DNA of 64,000 nucleotides, taken from NCBI GenBank assembly GCA_026724425.1, contig JAIUCV010000076.1:2875501-2939500 (forward strand), written 5' to 3'. This document shows, piece by piece, positions 18,742 through 29,973 of the stretch. This DNA is from Erythrophleum ivorense (lineage: Eukaryota; Streptophyta; Magnoliopsida; Fabales; Fabaceae). The notes under the pieces are model-generated. The model ran no database searches, was not told where the DNA came from, and saw only the letters and a program-made list of their open reading frames with translations. The position numbers and the translations under genes were made by a program. The stretch's first letter is position 1; each line of letters opens with the position of its first letter.

Positions 18742-21600
18742 TCAAGCGACTTTTGCAAGCTCACGGCAGAGCTCAAACTTTGGCCCAGGTAAGGCTTTAG
18801 TTAGGAAATCTGCCGGATTCTTGCTTGTGTGAATCTTGAACAACTTGACTGTGCCATCTGCTACTATATCTCTGATGAAATGATACTTTGTAGTTATGTG
18901 CTTAGTCCTTTCGTGATAGACTGAGTTTTTAGCTGGGGCCAATGCACTCTGTGAATCACAATGAATTTTAACTGCACCTGCATCAAAACCCAATGCACTT
19001 CATAAACCTTTCAACCAGATAGCCTCTTTCACTGCTATAGAAAGAGCCATGTACTCTGCTTTAGTTGTTGATAATGCCACCACAGACTGTAAATTTGATC
19101 TCCATGAAACTGTATTACCCCATACTTGAAAGATAAATCCAGTAACTGATCTTCTTATGTCTAAATCTGTAGCGTAGTCTGAGTCGCAAAACCCATCAAT
19201 ACTGAAACTTTTATCCTTGGTGAATGTTAAGCTTGCTTTTGATGATCCTCTCAGGTACCTTAAAACCCATTTAACTGCTGTCCAATGATCTCTCCCTGGA
19301 TTTGACATAAATCTGCTAATAACTCCAACTGCATATGCTATGTCTGGTCTTGAACCGATCATTGCATACATTAAGCTCCCCACTGCGCTAGCATAGGGTG
19401 TATTTTCCATATGCACTGCTTCCTCTTTTCTTTCGTCTTTAATTAAACTTTTCAACCTGAAATGAGTAGCAAATGGAGTAGTTGTAGGTTTAGCTTCTGT
19501 CATTCCAAAAGTCTTTAACACCTTTTCGATGTAGCTTTCTTGAGACAACTGTAATGTTCCCTTCTCTCTGTCTCTGATGATATCCATTCCCAGTATGTGT
19601 GAGGCTTTACCCATGTCTTTCATTTCAAACTTAGAGCTCAAACTGTCTTTAACCAATCTGATCTCTGACATACTGCCTGATGCAATTAGAATATCATCAA
19701 CATAGAGTAGTAAGTAGACTGCATTTTCATTATGAATGTTGCGCATGTAGACACACTGATCATACTCGCTTCTGATGAAGTTTGCTTCCTTCATAAAACT
19801 GTCAAACTTGATATTCCACTGTCTTGGTGATTGTTTTAGACCATATAGAGATTTCCTGAGTAGGCACACTTGGTTTTCATCTCCTTTCTTAATGAAACCA
19901 TCTGGTTGCTTCATTAGTATCCTTTCTTCTAAATCACCATGTAGAAAAGCAGTTTTGACATCCATTTGTTCTAGCTCATAGTCTCTATTAACCACAGCTG
20001 ATAGTATTAGTCGTATAGAGACATGCTTAACCACAGGTGAGAAGATTTCATTGTAGTCAACACCCTCTGTCTGCGAAAAACCCTGAGCGACCAGTCTCGC
20101 CTTGTGTCTCTTTGCCTCAACACCGGGAATACCTGATTTCACCGTGAAGATCCATTTACTGCCTACAATCCTGGCACCTTCAGGTTTCTCAATCAAATCC
20201 CAGGTATGATTCTTCATTAATGATGTCATCTCATCATCTGCTGCGTTGTGCCATTTTTTCCAGTTAGCACTTTTCTTGGCATGTTCCATTGACTTTGGAT
20301 TTTCTGTTTCAATGTCCTCCGCTGCAGATAGAGCATAACCCATGAAATCGGCATCCTCATAACGTGAAGGCGGTCTGATATTCTGACGTCTATCACGATC
20401 TCTGGCTAACAGGTAATCATCTATCTGACTTATGATTTCAGTTTCATCCTCACCTGCCTCATTAAATGTTAACCCCTCATCGTCTGATTCATCCGAGGTA
20501 CTTCCACTGGAGTCAACCTGAGAAGTAGAACTTCCACCTTGAGGTGTAGCTCCACCTTGAGAGGAACCCACATCAGAAGAAGAAATATCATTGCCTTCGG
20601 TATCATATGAAGCCTCAGAACCTGTCAAATCACCCGAAATGTTTTGAAAACCCGTTGGTGTTGGTCCTTGTATCAACTGAGTATCGAAGGTAACACTCTT
20701 CCTCCCAGATTTCTTATTCTGTGTAGCCGTAGACTCATCATTAGTCGTAGAACTGCTAGAACTGTTTAAATCCTTGTAAACTTCATCCTCCCTGAATACA
20801 ACATTCCTGCTAGTCACACATTTTCCTTCTTCTGGAAGCCATACCCTGTAACCTTTAACACCAAACGGATAGCCTAGAAAAATCCCTTTAACAGCTCTAG
20901 GACTTATCTTTTTCTGAATAGTGTGAACGTAAGCTGTACACCCGAACCTTCTTAGGTGTGTGAGATCAGGCTTTTGACCAGACCACCTCTCTTCTGGTAA
21001 TTGAAAACCAATTGTAGAATTAGGTGTTCTGTTTATCAAATACACAGCCGTACCAGTAGCTTCAGCCCAAAACTCTTGTCCCAGTCCTGTCTCAGCTAGC
21101 ATACTTCTCACTTTGTCCATAATGGTTCTGTTCATTCTTTCTGATACTCCGTTTTGTTGTGGAGTGTAGGTACAGGTCCGATGGCGTTTAATTCCAGACC
21201 TTCTGCACAAGTCGTCAAACAAGGTATTGCAGAATTCCAAACCATTATCTGTTCTCAAACACTTTATCCTTTTCTCTGTGTGACTTTCAACAGCTTCTTT
21301 CCATTCTTTGAACTTGCTGAATACTTCATCTTTCGTTCGCAGGAAATAAACCCAAAGTTTCTTTGAGTAGTCATCAATGAAGCTGATGAAGTATTTAGCA
21401 CCACCGAGACTCTCTGGAGTTGACGGTGAACCCCATAGATTCGAATGAATGTACTCGAGGATCCCTTTAGTAGTGTGTTTGGCTTTCGGGAAACTCTGCT
21501 TGTGAGATTTCCCTAAGACACAGCTTTCACAGGTCCTAGTTCTCCAATCTCCATTTGAGGTATGTATCCTTCCTTAGATAGAATTTCCATATTCTTAGAA
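18742..21600 (-). pseudogene. Copia pol: integrase, reverse transcriptase and RNase H
   Basis: Read leftwards. The integrase zinc region (LWHSRLGHM, CESCVLGKSHKQSF) and core (FIDDYSKKLWVYF, LRTDNGLEF, QQNGVSERMNRT with the catalytic Glu) come first. Reverse transcriptase follows (WIFTVKSGIPG, MDVKTAFLHGDLEE, and YLLLYVDDILIAS with the YVDD active site), then RNase H (DSDYATDLDIRRSVTG, STTKAEYMAL, CDSQSALAPAKN). A single-base loss near 21558 separates the zinc region from the core, and a TGA at about 18997-18999 (after WLKGL) truncates RNase H. From 21258 down to 19000 the frame is otherwise open for 752 codons. Confidence 0.87.
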
Positions 21601-21644
21601 CTCATGTGACCTAACCTTGAATGCCATAGACTAGTTAGGTTGTT

Positions 21645-22738
21645 CTAAGAATCTATCACATTTACATCACCCTTGGAAACTGTTCCTTGAAGAAAGTAGA
21701 GGCCATCAATATACTTTCCAGTAATAACCTTTTGACCATCTTTAAAGAACGTAACCTTGTAATTTTCTCCTGTGTAGGTACATCCTGACTTCTCGAGCAT
21801 ACCATACGAGATGAGGTTTCTACTCATATCTGGCATGTACCTGACATCCGTGAGGATTACTACCGTTCCATCCGAGTTAGTAATTCGAATCTTTCCAATT
21901 CCTTTTACCTCACTGTATGTGCTATTTGCCATATGCACTTTTCCTCCCTCAAACTCCTTTAAGTCAAACATTAACTCTTTGTTTGGGGTAATGTGAAAGG
22001 TACATCCTGAGTCTAGAACCCACTCATCTTTGGTGTACTGAGAGCTGACGGTGAGGACGAAAGGCTGATTTATCTCTGCAGCTGTATTAGCAGAAGAATT
22101 TTCACTCTGCCTTTGTCCACGCATTGGGCATTCTCTCTTCCAATGTCCTTCTTTGCCACATATAAAACAGGTACCCTTCTTGCCATACTTGTTTCTAGAC
22201 TTAGACCTACCTCCCTGGTCCTTAGTCTTTCCCTTGCCTTTACCACCATCGAATCTTTTCTTAGACCTGCCCCTATTTTCAACATAGAGTCCCTCAGCAC
22301 TAGACCTTCCCTTTTTAAGCATTCCCTTATGTCTTAACTCTGATTCTTTTGCGTATGCAGATGATTTAACTTCTCGTACCGTGAGAGTTTCCTTTCCAGT
22401 TCCATACTTAAGAGTATGAACTAACTGCTCATACGCCGGAGGTAGACTCGTGAGGAGTTGAATGGCCTGGTCTTCATCACTGATGATGATCTTCATAAAA
22501 GTATCCTGGTTATCCTCCAAATTTTTATTCTCATCCATACGAAAACTTGCAAACTGTTGCTTGAGATAAATCCGATTTGGTAATGATTTTGCCTGATACT
22601 CCTCTTCCAGGGCAAGCCACATATCTCGAGAAGTTGGCTCGTCCATCACCTTCCTCAGTATCACATCACTGAGGCAAGTACCAAGTAAGTTTCTCACTAT
22701 GATATCTCCATCTCAAACCTCCCAAGTGTAGGTTCCAT
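21645..22738 (-). pseudogene. Copia gag-protease fragment
   Basis: The readable part includes the gag segment VRNLLGTCLSDVILRKVMDE, LTSLPPAYEQLV, a CCHC zinc knuckle CFICGKEGHWKREC and the protease motif WVLDSGCTFHITP. The frame ends at a stop directly before NNLTSLWHSRLGHM, which in relatives reads through to integrase. The first part of gag is missing: a short start (Met near 22738, MEPTLGRFEM) joins abruptly, out of frame, to the RNLL region, which points to an internal deletion of perhaps 60 residues. Confidence 0.83.
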
Positions 22739-23036
22739 AGTAGATTCACTATAGAACACAACTACACAATCACAGATAGCCAAACAACCAGAGGAAAACC
22801 ACAAGAAATATCCGAGGAAAAACCACAAGAAGAAATCCGACGCACACAAGAAAAAATCCAATCAACCAGATCACGAAGACTTCTGATCTAACAATCAACC
22901 TCACGATATCGGACTCAAAACACCGATATCAACTAGGCGACTACCTCGAGATTACCATCAGGTGAGAAACAACTTTACCTCCTCTTAGCGATCCACCATT
23001 AGCCATCGGAATTAAACCTTGCGCTCTGATACCACT
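22739..23036 (-). other. Copia 5' leader with tRNA-Met primer binding site
   Basis: Untranslated leader between the 5' LTR and gag. The primer site is at 23023-23034 (minus strand TGGTATCAGAGC), three bases inside the LTR edge and complementary to initiator tRNA-Met. Confidence 0.85.
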
Positions 23037-23520
23037 TGTTGAGATTTGATCCGATATTCGATAGCTAATCCGATTCTCTAGATAATTGCAGGAAAGTAAA
23101 AGGCAAGGACAATTTGTTAACCCAGTGTTCGTTTCCTACTCACTGGGGGAAGGAACCGCGCCTTCCGTCGCATCGACTATCACGGAGAAAAGAATCAAAG
23201 GATTACAGAGATTCTGATTTACCGGAAACCTCAAGATCAAGCTCGATAATAGAATAAGGTATAAGGAAGTCTCGATAAGCCTATCTTACTACTCTCTCTC
23301 TTATTCTCTCTCTCTATGAGCTCTCTTTCTCTCTCTTATTCTTTCTTCTCTCCTCTGCGTATTCTTGTTACAGGGGTTGTTAGATTGAAGACAATGAAGA
23401 CCTTTTATAATCGTTGACCAACCAGCTGAGCTTCTCACGTGAAACAAACTGGCTCCTTGTGAGTGTCAGTGTAACTCTGGGCCTGGGCCCATTCGGTGAT
23501 TGGTGCTGAGCCCATTTACA
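23037..23520 (-). repeat. 5' LTR of the Copia element
   Basis: 484 bp, collinear with the 3' LTR apart from a 4-bp gap and nine substitutions. Followed by target duplication AACTT (23521-23525) and the ULP-like coding sequence. Confidence 0.92.
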
Positions 23521-23525
23521 AACTT

Positions 23526-25633
23526 TGAGTGCCGTTTAAGCACAACATGCGCAAACTTGGTGTCGAAGAAATCAACCTTGTGGTTCTTGGGGCGTGGTAA
23601 TTCCCTCGAGAACACATCAGCTATATAGTGCATCAATGCATCGGCGACCTGCGTTGCTGCGTTGCGTTTAAAAAGTAGACCAACAAAATGAGTTAGTCCT
23701 GCGTTGTTATATGATAAAAAAAAAAATCATCTCTTGGATAAGAGAAACCTTGATTGTCTTGAACTTGGATCTTTCTGCGATTTCCTTGATATCTCTGGTG
23801 TTGAGACAGCTGCCGTTACCCATGTTAATGAGGCTGTAGGAAAAAAAAGCAGGCGCCATCGTGATTGCCCCGGTAAGTATGATGTTTTATGGCTAATATA
23901 AAAATCTTAATGTAAACATTGACGTTAGTTGTCCAAAGATTAATGTTACCGTACGTTTCAGGCTATAGTGTTTCCAACAGCTCAGAGTATCTGCGGTCGT
24001 ATCCAACAATAGGGTCAGAACCAAAAACGAGTGGCTCCGCGTCTCGCACACTCTTTCTCTTAGCAAGACCGATGTCGTAATCGCACAGCTACGCGGGTTG
24101 TGTCCTGTGCCTTTTGCTCTTTCTACGAACGTCATCAAAATTCTCGTCTTCAATGTTGGTAGCGCCAGCTACAAGCTCCTGCTGATCAACGAACCGTAAA
24201 AAACAAAATATATATTTTATATGTTCAAACAAAAAAATGATAAAACATGCAAAAAAACTATTTTGTATGTTGCAGATGCTACCGCGAAGGTTAACGAGTT
24301 TTCGTAATCATTTTACAGCAAACCAAAATGTTATGTGTTACATAAAATGTTAACTCCATAACAATTTCATATATGGTTCTAAATGATTAAATATACCGCC
24401 AAAGGAAATGTTGTCAGTGGCCTACTTACTTGACTGCGGGTGTTAGGTTGTTGATTGGTTTGCCCAACTGTTCTGCTCTGCTTGACGATCGGTGCCTGCG
24501 AAGATATTTGGTTAGTACAGTGTACCATTCATTGAACGGTGTTGTTAACTACAATTAAGGACGGAAAACACTTACTTCTGCTAGCGATCGGCGCCTGAGA
24601 TCGCCCATAACACTTCCGATAATATCGGTGGCGGGGGAGTGATTGCTCGGTGGATAGTTCAGTACCTGACTAGGACGTGTAGCTTTGTCTGCCTCAACTC
24701 CAGCATGCTCGACATACTCAGCCGCAGTAACGAAGTTCTCGAGAAAGGATAAAATGGATCGTACGATAGCATCTTGCATTGCTGTGATCTTCCGGTCAAT
24801 CGCACTCTCAACTATGCCTTCCATTGCATATGCTTTCTCGCCAATTTGGTTTACCGTACTCTCTATGGCCAACAATTTCTCTCTAAGTGATTCGGCAACC
24901 TTATCGGCTAGCATGTTGGGGTGAGCCTGGGCTCTGGCTAGACCATCGGCGTCGCCAACTTCGTTTGATCGGCAGTCAGTCGTATCTTGCGATTTGTCTT
25001 TCTCCTTCCTCTCATTCGCCTCTTTTCTCTCTGTTCTAATCAACTCCAGATCAGCAAACGTCAGTCCAACTGTGAACATTTCGCGTTTAAAGCAGTGACC
25101 GCCTTTTATAAGTTCCAGCATGTTGTCAACTCTCTCATCTTCTTCCTCATCAGACCAGCCAAAATCATCTTCTGTCGTGACAAATTAGTGCATCGTCTGG
25201 GATTATGCAGTGCACTACTACCTGATGGGGACAAAAACGGAACCATATGAGTTGAAAATCTCTGGAACTTTAACGTTACACAAAACGTTCTGATAATTTT
25301 CAGGTTAACCTATAACATTAGACTTAATGCATATAACTTCCGGGTTGGCGGATGATTTTATTTGTTGCGTATATTGAAAACAAATTATTTGATAACTTTT
25401 GAGTTAACATCATCATTATATTATTGGATTGCTATACTATTTGTTATTCGTGAAAATAATATGTTATCGGTTCACATTGCATATATATAATCGGACATTC
25501 CTTGCATGCCTCATCGATCTCTCGCGCGTGTGCTGGACTCAGACTAAGTTTGGTCTGAGATTCTTTGACGCGTTCATGTTTATTTGTATCATTTTCGCCG
25601 CCGGTAACCTTTTCAGATGCTTCCTCGCTGTCA
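23526..25633 (-). pseudogene. ULP1-like gene of the MULE, middle exons
   Basis: Readable minus-strand pieces, in order from the CACTA junction: DSEEASEKVTGGENDTNKHE (25632 leftwards, joining DDEEDD on the far side), DDFGWSDEEEDERVDNMLEL with the long exon to 24555 (ERKEANERKEKDKSQD, AYAMEGIVESAIDRKITAM), RSVRDAEPLVFGSDPIVGYD-like sequence near 24000-24080, and ADVFSRELPRPKNHKVDFF with HVVLKRHSKF up to the Copia junction at 23526. Intervening AT-rich stretches look like introns, but exon edges were not all resolved. At least one in-frame stop is seen near 24090 (TQPA-stop-LCDYD). It corresponds to the linker between DUF1985 and the C48 domain. Confidence 0.72.
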
Positions 25634-26160
25634 CACTACAAGAAAACAGGCCTTTTACGACGGCAAAAAACGTCGCAAAATCGTCGCTATTAGTAAGTTA
25701 CATTGAATTTCCATCGATTTCGAAATCGACGGTAAACGATCGACGTAAATTCAAATTCGTCGTAAAATCGTCATAAGTTGGGACTGTACGTAAATCGTCG
25801 CTAATTCGACATTAATATTCGTCGTAACGTCGTCGTAGTATTTACGACGACGTTACTACGAAAAATGACTGGCCGTCGTTATATCGATGCTTTTTCTAAC
25901 AACCAAATAACGACGACTTTGCAAGTCGTCGTTAAAATCCGGTTTAAAAACCGGTTAAATGGGAAATTTAGAAAACCTAATTTACCCAATATCGTCGTTT
26001 AATCGTCGTAAATTTACGACGACTATAGCTGTTAACCAGTTGCAAAAATTCGTCGTTCATTCGACGCCAATAAAGTCGTCGTAAAGTCGTCGTAAATGTA
26101 AATTTTTTATTTTTTAATATACGAAAATATGCGTCGGATTTACGACGAAAATAGTAAAGA
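25634..26160. repeat. CACTA subterminal repeats, left end
   Basis: Many direct and inverted copies of a motif around GTCGTCGTAAA or TTTACGACGA. In En/Spm elements such arrays bind the TNPA protein and are needed for transposition; here the assignment is by position and repetition. Confidence 0.85.
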
Positions 26161-26246
26161 ATTATAAAAAAAAGTTTTTTTGAAATAATTTAAAAAACAA
26201 ATATTCAAAATACAATAGATATATTTAAAAAAAATCCGGGAGCCTG

Positions 26247-27294
26247 TCAGCTTCCCGGGATGCGGAAGCCGCCAAGTTCGCCGATTCCCGTTGCTCTTGT
26301 GTAAGTTCTTCGTCCTGTGCGAAACCTTCCTCTTGCTGCAGCTTCTCGTTTTCGTCTCTTCTCTCTCAAAAGCGCTGCAATCTGCGGGTTTTCCATAGCC
26401 ATGAGTTCAAAAATGGCATCATTATCTGCACGTTCTTCTTGCACCTCCTTCTGAAGACTTGTAATCGTGGCCCGCAGTAGGGTCGGATCATCCTCGGGTC
26501 GTCGGCGTGGCGGAGCAAGTGATGAAGCAACGGGGACTTGGCGAATTGATCTCATCCCAATAGTTTTACCCTTATTCTTAGGGGCAACCTGCCATTTTAA
26601 AACATTAATAAGTAATTAATAATATTAACTTCAAATATATACATATATTCATGAACGTACCTGTTCGAAGATGCGGTCAATGTCGGGGGTGCTCAACTCC
26701 ACCGATTGGGAACCGCCAGGAGATAACTGCTGAGAGCGTTGTGTTTGTTCCTGAACGACTCTTGCGTTGACATCGTTCCATATTTCCTCAGCTCTCGGAA
26801 CATAACGTCCGTCTTTCCTAGTGTGTGTCCTCTGAAAAACCGCCGTCAATGGAGGGAGCACACCTCCATTCTCCGCCGCCTACAATTAATTCAATTACTT
26901 TATAATTAAATTATTTCTTTAATTTAATTATATATATAAGTGAAAAAAAAAATATTACCATTTCTAAACGTCGTCCGGCAAAAGGTGTCTGGCCAGATGT
27001 GTGAGGTACGACCTTCGGTCTGCCCCGCTCATCAAGAGTTAAACGGGCAGCCGAGCATTTCAACGACGTCTCCACGGAGTGTGGGTTACACCAGTATTGA
27101 ACCAAGCCGTCTTACACGTTGCCAGTGATGAAAATTGGCTTTGCGTCTATGCCCTTTGCCTTCCATTTTTTCTTCCAGCAGTCGCTGACGGTGTTGTTTA
27201 CACGCAACTTGGCCTTCTCTAAAAATCTGGCCTTCACCTCTTCATTGTGAGCCACATCCCAATTGTAGCGTTGCTGAAAAATAACAAATTTATA

Positions 27295-27326
<32 letters not shown>

Positions 27327-27959
27327 CAAATATAAGTAAATAAATATATAATGATAATTTGAAAAAATTTAATTAAAAAAAAATTACCGCAAACATTTTG
27401 AACCAAGTGTCTCTGATTTCTTGATTGGCTTGGGACCAGTTCGCATGTGGCTCCGAGAAGTACGACTTTATGATCTCGCTGATGGTGCGTGAGACCACAC
27501 ATTCGACACCAAACCTGTTATACCGTAACAAAATTGTAATTAATATATGAAAAAAATATAAATAAATTGAATTTTATAGATTTTAAAAGTTTTTACGTAC
27601 CAGAAAGCTCCATCTTCTTTATCCGGATGAAGTCTAGTTAGATTAACTCGTCCAGGTAGGGCGAGCAATTCATCGACGGTCATATGTGCATATGGCCGAG
27701 GATGTTGTTCCTGAGGCGGCTGTTGCTGTGGTGGCGGCTGTTGCTGTTGCGGTGGTGGCGGCTGTTGCCCTTGCGGTGGTGGCGGTGGAAAATATTGCTG
27801 TGATTGATCAGTCTGCGGAACAAACGTATCCGAAGTTGAACAACCTGCAGTACCGTCCGTAGAAGCTCCAGATTGAGACGCATTATTACCAGGCATGAAA
27901 TGATGGTAATAATGGTTCGGAGGTGGAGGTCTCATATGCAAATTAATATTAACAAACAT
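26247..27959 (-). CDS. CACTA TNPA-like protein (Transposase_24, Ptta/En/Spm family), five exons
   Basis: Minus-strand exons: 27959-27601, 27514-27388, 27273-26959, 26879-26661 and 26588-26247, all with GT..AG introns. The N-terminus is rich in Pro and Gln (QQPPPPQQQQPPP), then HMTVDELLALPGRVNLTRLHPD. The conserved Transposase_24 core is in exons 2-4 (SYFSEPHANWSQANQEIRDTWF, RFLEKAKLRVNNTVSDCWKK, RTHTRKDGRYVPRAEEIW). The C-terminal exon has a predicted coiled coil (LLRATITSLQKEVQEERADN). Exon 3 has an apparent in-frame stop at 27112-27114 (GNV-stop-DGLVQYW), where relatives have a sense codon, so the product is probably truncated. It would bind the subterminal repeats. Confidence 0.8.
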
Positions 27960-29973
27960 ATTTTGAGAATATAAATCTAATTTATATATATCACTATATA
28001 TGTTTCGCTAACTAATTCTCCGGTTTCTAAACAGTTCTAATTATCCGGGCCTTTCTAACTAGTTATCCCGTTTCTAACTAATTATCCGGTTTGTAAACAG
28101 TTCTAACAAAAGCACAATAAACTAAACTAATATAAACAAAATTAAATAAATATAATTAACGTAAAAATAAAGAAAAACTAACCGTTGAATTGTTAACGGA
28201 TTGAAACAGGAAAACGAAAATTTTTTTTTTTTTTTTTGGAGAACTTTTTTTTTTCTGGTGGAAGAAGTTGTGGCGATGGAGTTCAGAGGCGTTGGGATAT
28301 ATATAGAATTTGTTGTCGTCGTAAAATCGTCGCTATTTACGACGCCTTTACGACGAGAGTTAAAGGCACGTCGCAAAACCGTTGGAAAATTTACGCACAA
28401 AAATTGATTTTCTCGCTTAGGAAAGGAGAACGACTTTTCGGTGTTGTCGTCGTAAAGTCGTCGCTATTTACGACGACTTTACGTCGACAATATCGTAATC
28501 GATGTAAAACCGTTGGAATTTTGCGACGGTTTTACGACGATACATTTATTGTCGTCGTAAAATCGTCGCAAAGGTTGACATAAAATTTATTTGTTCTCCC
28601 GCACGCGGGAAATCGAAAAGTTGATTTTTGTTTTATAATTTAACAACGATTTTACGACGATTAAGAGATTCTCGTCGTAAAAACGATGGAAACCGGTTTA
28701 AATAAGACGGCTTTCTTTCGATTTCATACGATGAATTGTAATTTTCATTCATCAATTTGCGACGACTTACCAACGAATCGTTGTAAATTAGTCGCAAAAG
28801 TTACCCCTAAACCCTAAACTCGCCCCAAACTCTAAATTGCTTAAATGGAGATATGAAACATCATAAAACTTGTAAATATTAAGATGCGGATTGAATTGAA
28901 AAACAAAAACGAATACAAAAACACAACTTTCACAATATCCTGTTAGAGTACATATAAGTAACCTTATACTATATAAAACATTTATGCAAAACATATTTAC
29001 ATTGTATAAGTGAAACGAATTTGGTTTCAACATTTAAAAGATCAATGTTTGTTAGTAGGTTCGCCTTATAATCGATACAAAGTCTATTTGAAAGAGTTTT
29101 AGGGATTAGGGTTTAGGGTTAAGTTTTTCGTTGTAAGTTCAATGTAATTTACGACGGATTTACATCGTATGCATGATTTACGATGAGTTTGCAACGTACT
29201 CGTCGGTACATCGTCGCTATTTACGACGGATTACCATCGATTAGTCCCTAAGTCATTGCTATTTACGACGCCTTTACGTCGAATCAAAAAGGGCATATTT
29301 TCCTATAAAAGGACCACCACCCCCCATTGTAACACCATATCTCCCAAATTTTTCTCATCTCTTTTTCAATAGTTTATCCCATGCAAAAATGATTAAGTTT
29401 TCTTAATCATTTTTGTATGGGGTAATCATTGAGAAAGTGATAAGATAAAATTTAACGTTAAACATTAACGGAGATGCAACGAAATTTTATAATCAAAGTC
29501 TATTTCAAAGAGTTTTAGGGTATAGGGTTTAGGGTTAGGTTTATCATTGTAAGTACGATGTAATTTACGACGGATTTACATCGTATGCACGATTTACGAC
29601 GAGTTTGCAACGTTATCGTCGGTACATCGTCGCTATTTACGACGGATTACCATCGATTGGTCCCTAACTCGTTGCTATTTACGACGCCTTTACGTCGAGT
29701 CAAAAAGGGCATATTTTCCTATAAAAGGACCACCACCCCCCATTGTAACACCATATCTCCCAAATTTTTCTCATCTATTTTTTAGTGGTTTATCCCATGC
29801 AAAATGATTAAGTTTTCTTAATTATTTTTGTATGGGGTAATCACTGAGAAAGTGATAAGACAAAATTTAGCGTTAAAAATAACGGAGATGCAACGAATTT
29901 GTATAATCAACGGGATTTGTTCAACATATAGTACAATACACAGTAAGTAGCTGAATGTATGGAATATCTTCTA
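27960..29973. other. CACTA intergenic region with internal repeat arrays
   Basis: Lies between the 3' end of the transposase gene and the start of the TNPA-like gene. It holds TTACGACGA-type repeat clusters (about 28310-28790, 29140-29280, 29560-29700), telo-box-like words (CCTAAACCCTAAAC at about 28806; TAGGGTTTAGGGTTA at about 29109 and 29525), and the 416-bp tandem duplication. An AT-rich stretch at 27960-28200 adjoins the TNPA-like start and probably contains its promoter. Confidence 0.75.
29078..29910. repeat. 416-bp tandem duplication with TATA motif and hairpin
   Basis: Two head-to-tail copies, about 29078-29493 and 29494-29910, both starting CAAAGTCTATTT. Each has a telo-box-like run, CGACG repeats, a plus-strand CTATAAAAGGACC box (first at 29303-29315) and, 75 bp on, an inverted repeat. 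In copy 1 its arms are 29378-29397 and 29402-29421 with a 4-base loop and one mismatch. The copies differ by scattered substitutions. Confidence 0.85.

Larger units (their letters stand above)
17739..23520 (-). mobile_element. Ty1/Copia LTR retrotransposon (Tork-like), minus strand, decayed
   Basis: The TSD is AACTT (17734-17738 and 23521-23525). LTRs are at 17739-18226 (3' LTR) and 23037-23520 (5' LTR), with TGT..ACA ends. The minus-strand order is gag, protease, integrase, reverse transcriptase, RNase H, the Copia order. The primer site is complementary to initiator tRNA-Met. The LTRs differ by nine substitutions and one 4-bp indel in about 484 bp by eye (about 1.9 percent), so the insertion is several times older than the Athila-like one. 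Coding defects are a stop between protease and integrase, a frameshift in the integrase zinc region, a stop before the end of RNase H, and loss of the gag N-terminus. Assignment to the Tork (Tnt1-like) lineage is tentative. Confidence 0.9.

Noticed and set aside
25634..26160. Regular short repeats considered as a CRISPR-like array
   Set aside because: The repeats are unevenly spaced, degenerate and present in both orientations next to a CACTA terminus in plant DNA; they are transposase binding repeats.
28800..29120. TTTAGGG words as interstitial telomere sequence
   Set aside because: Only two or three adjacent units occur, within a CACTA element; this is the size of a telo-box and not a telomeric array.
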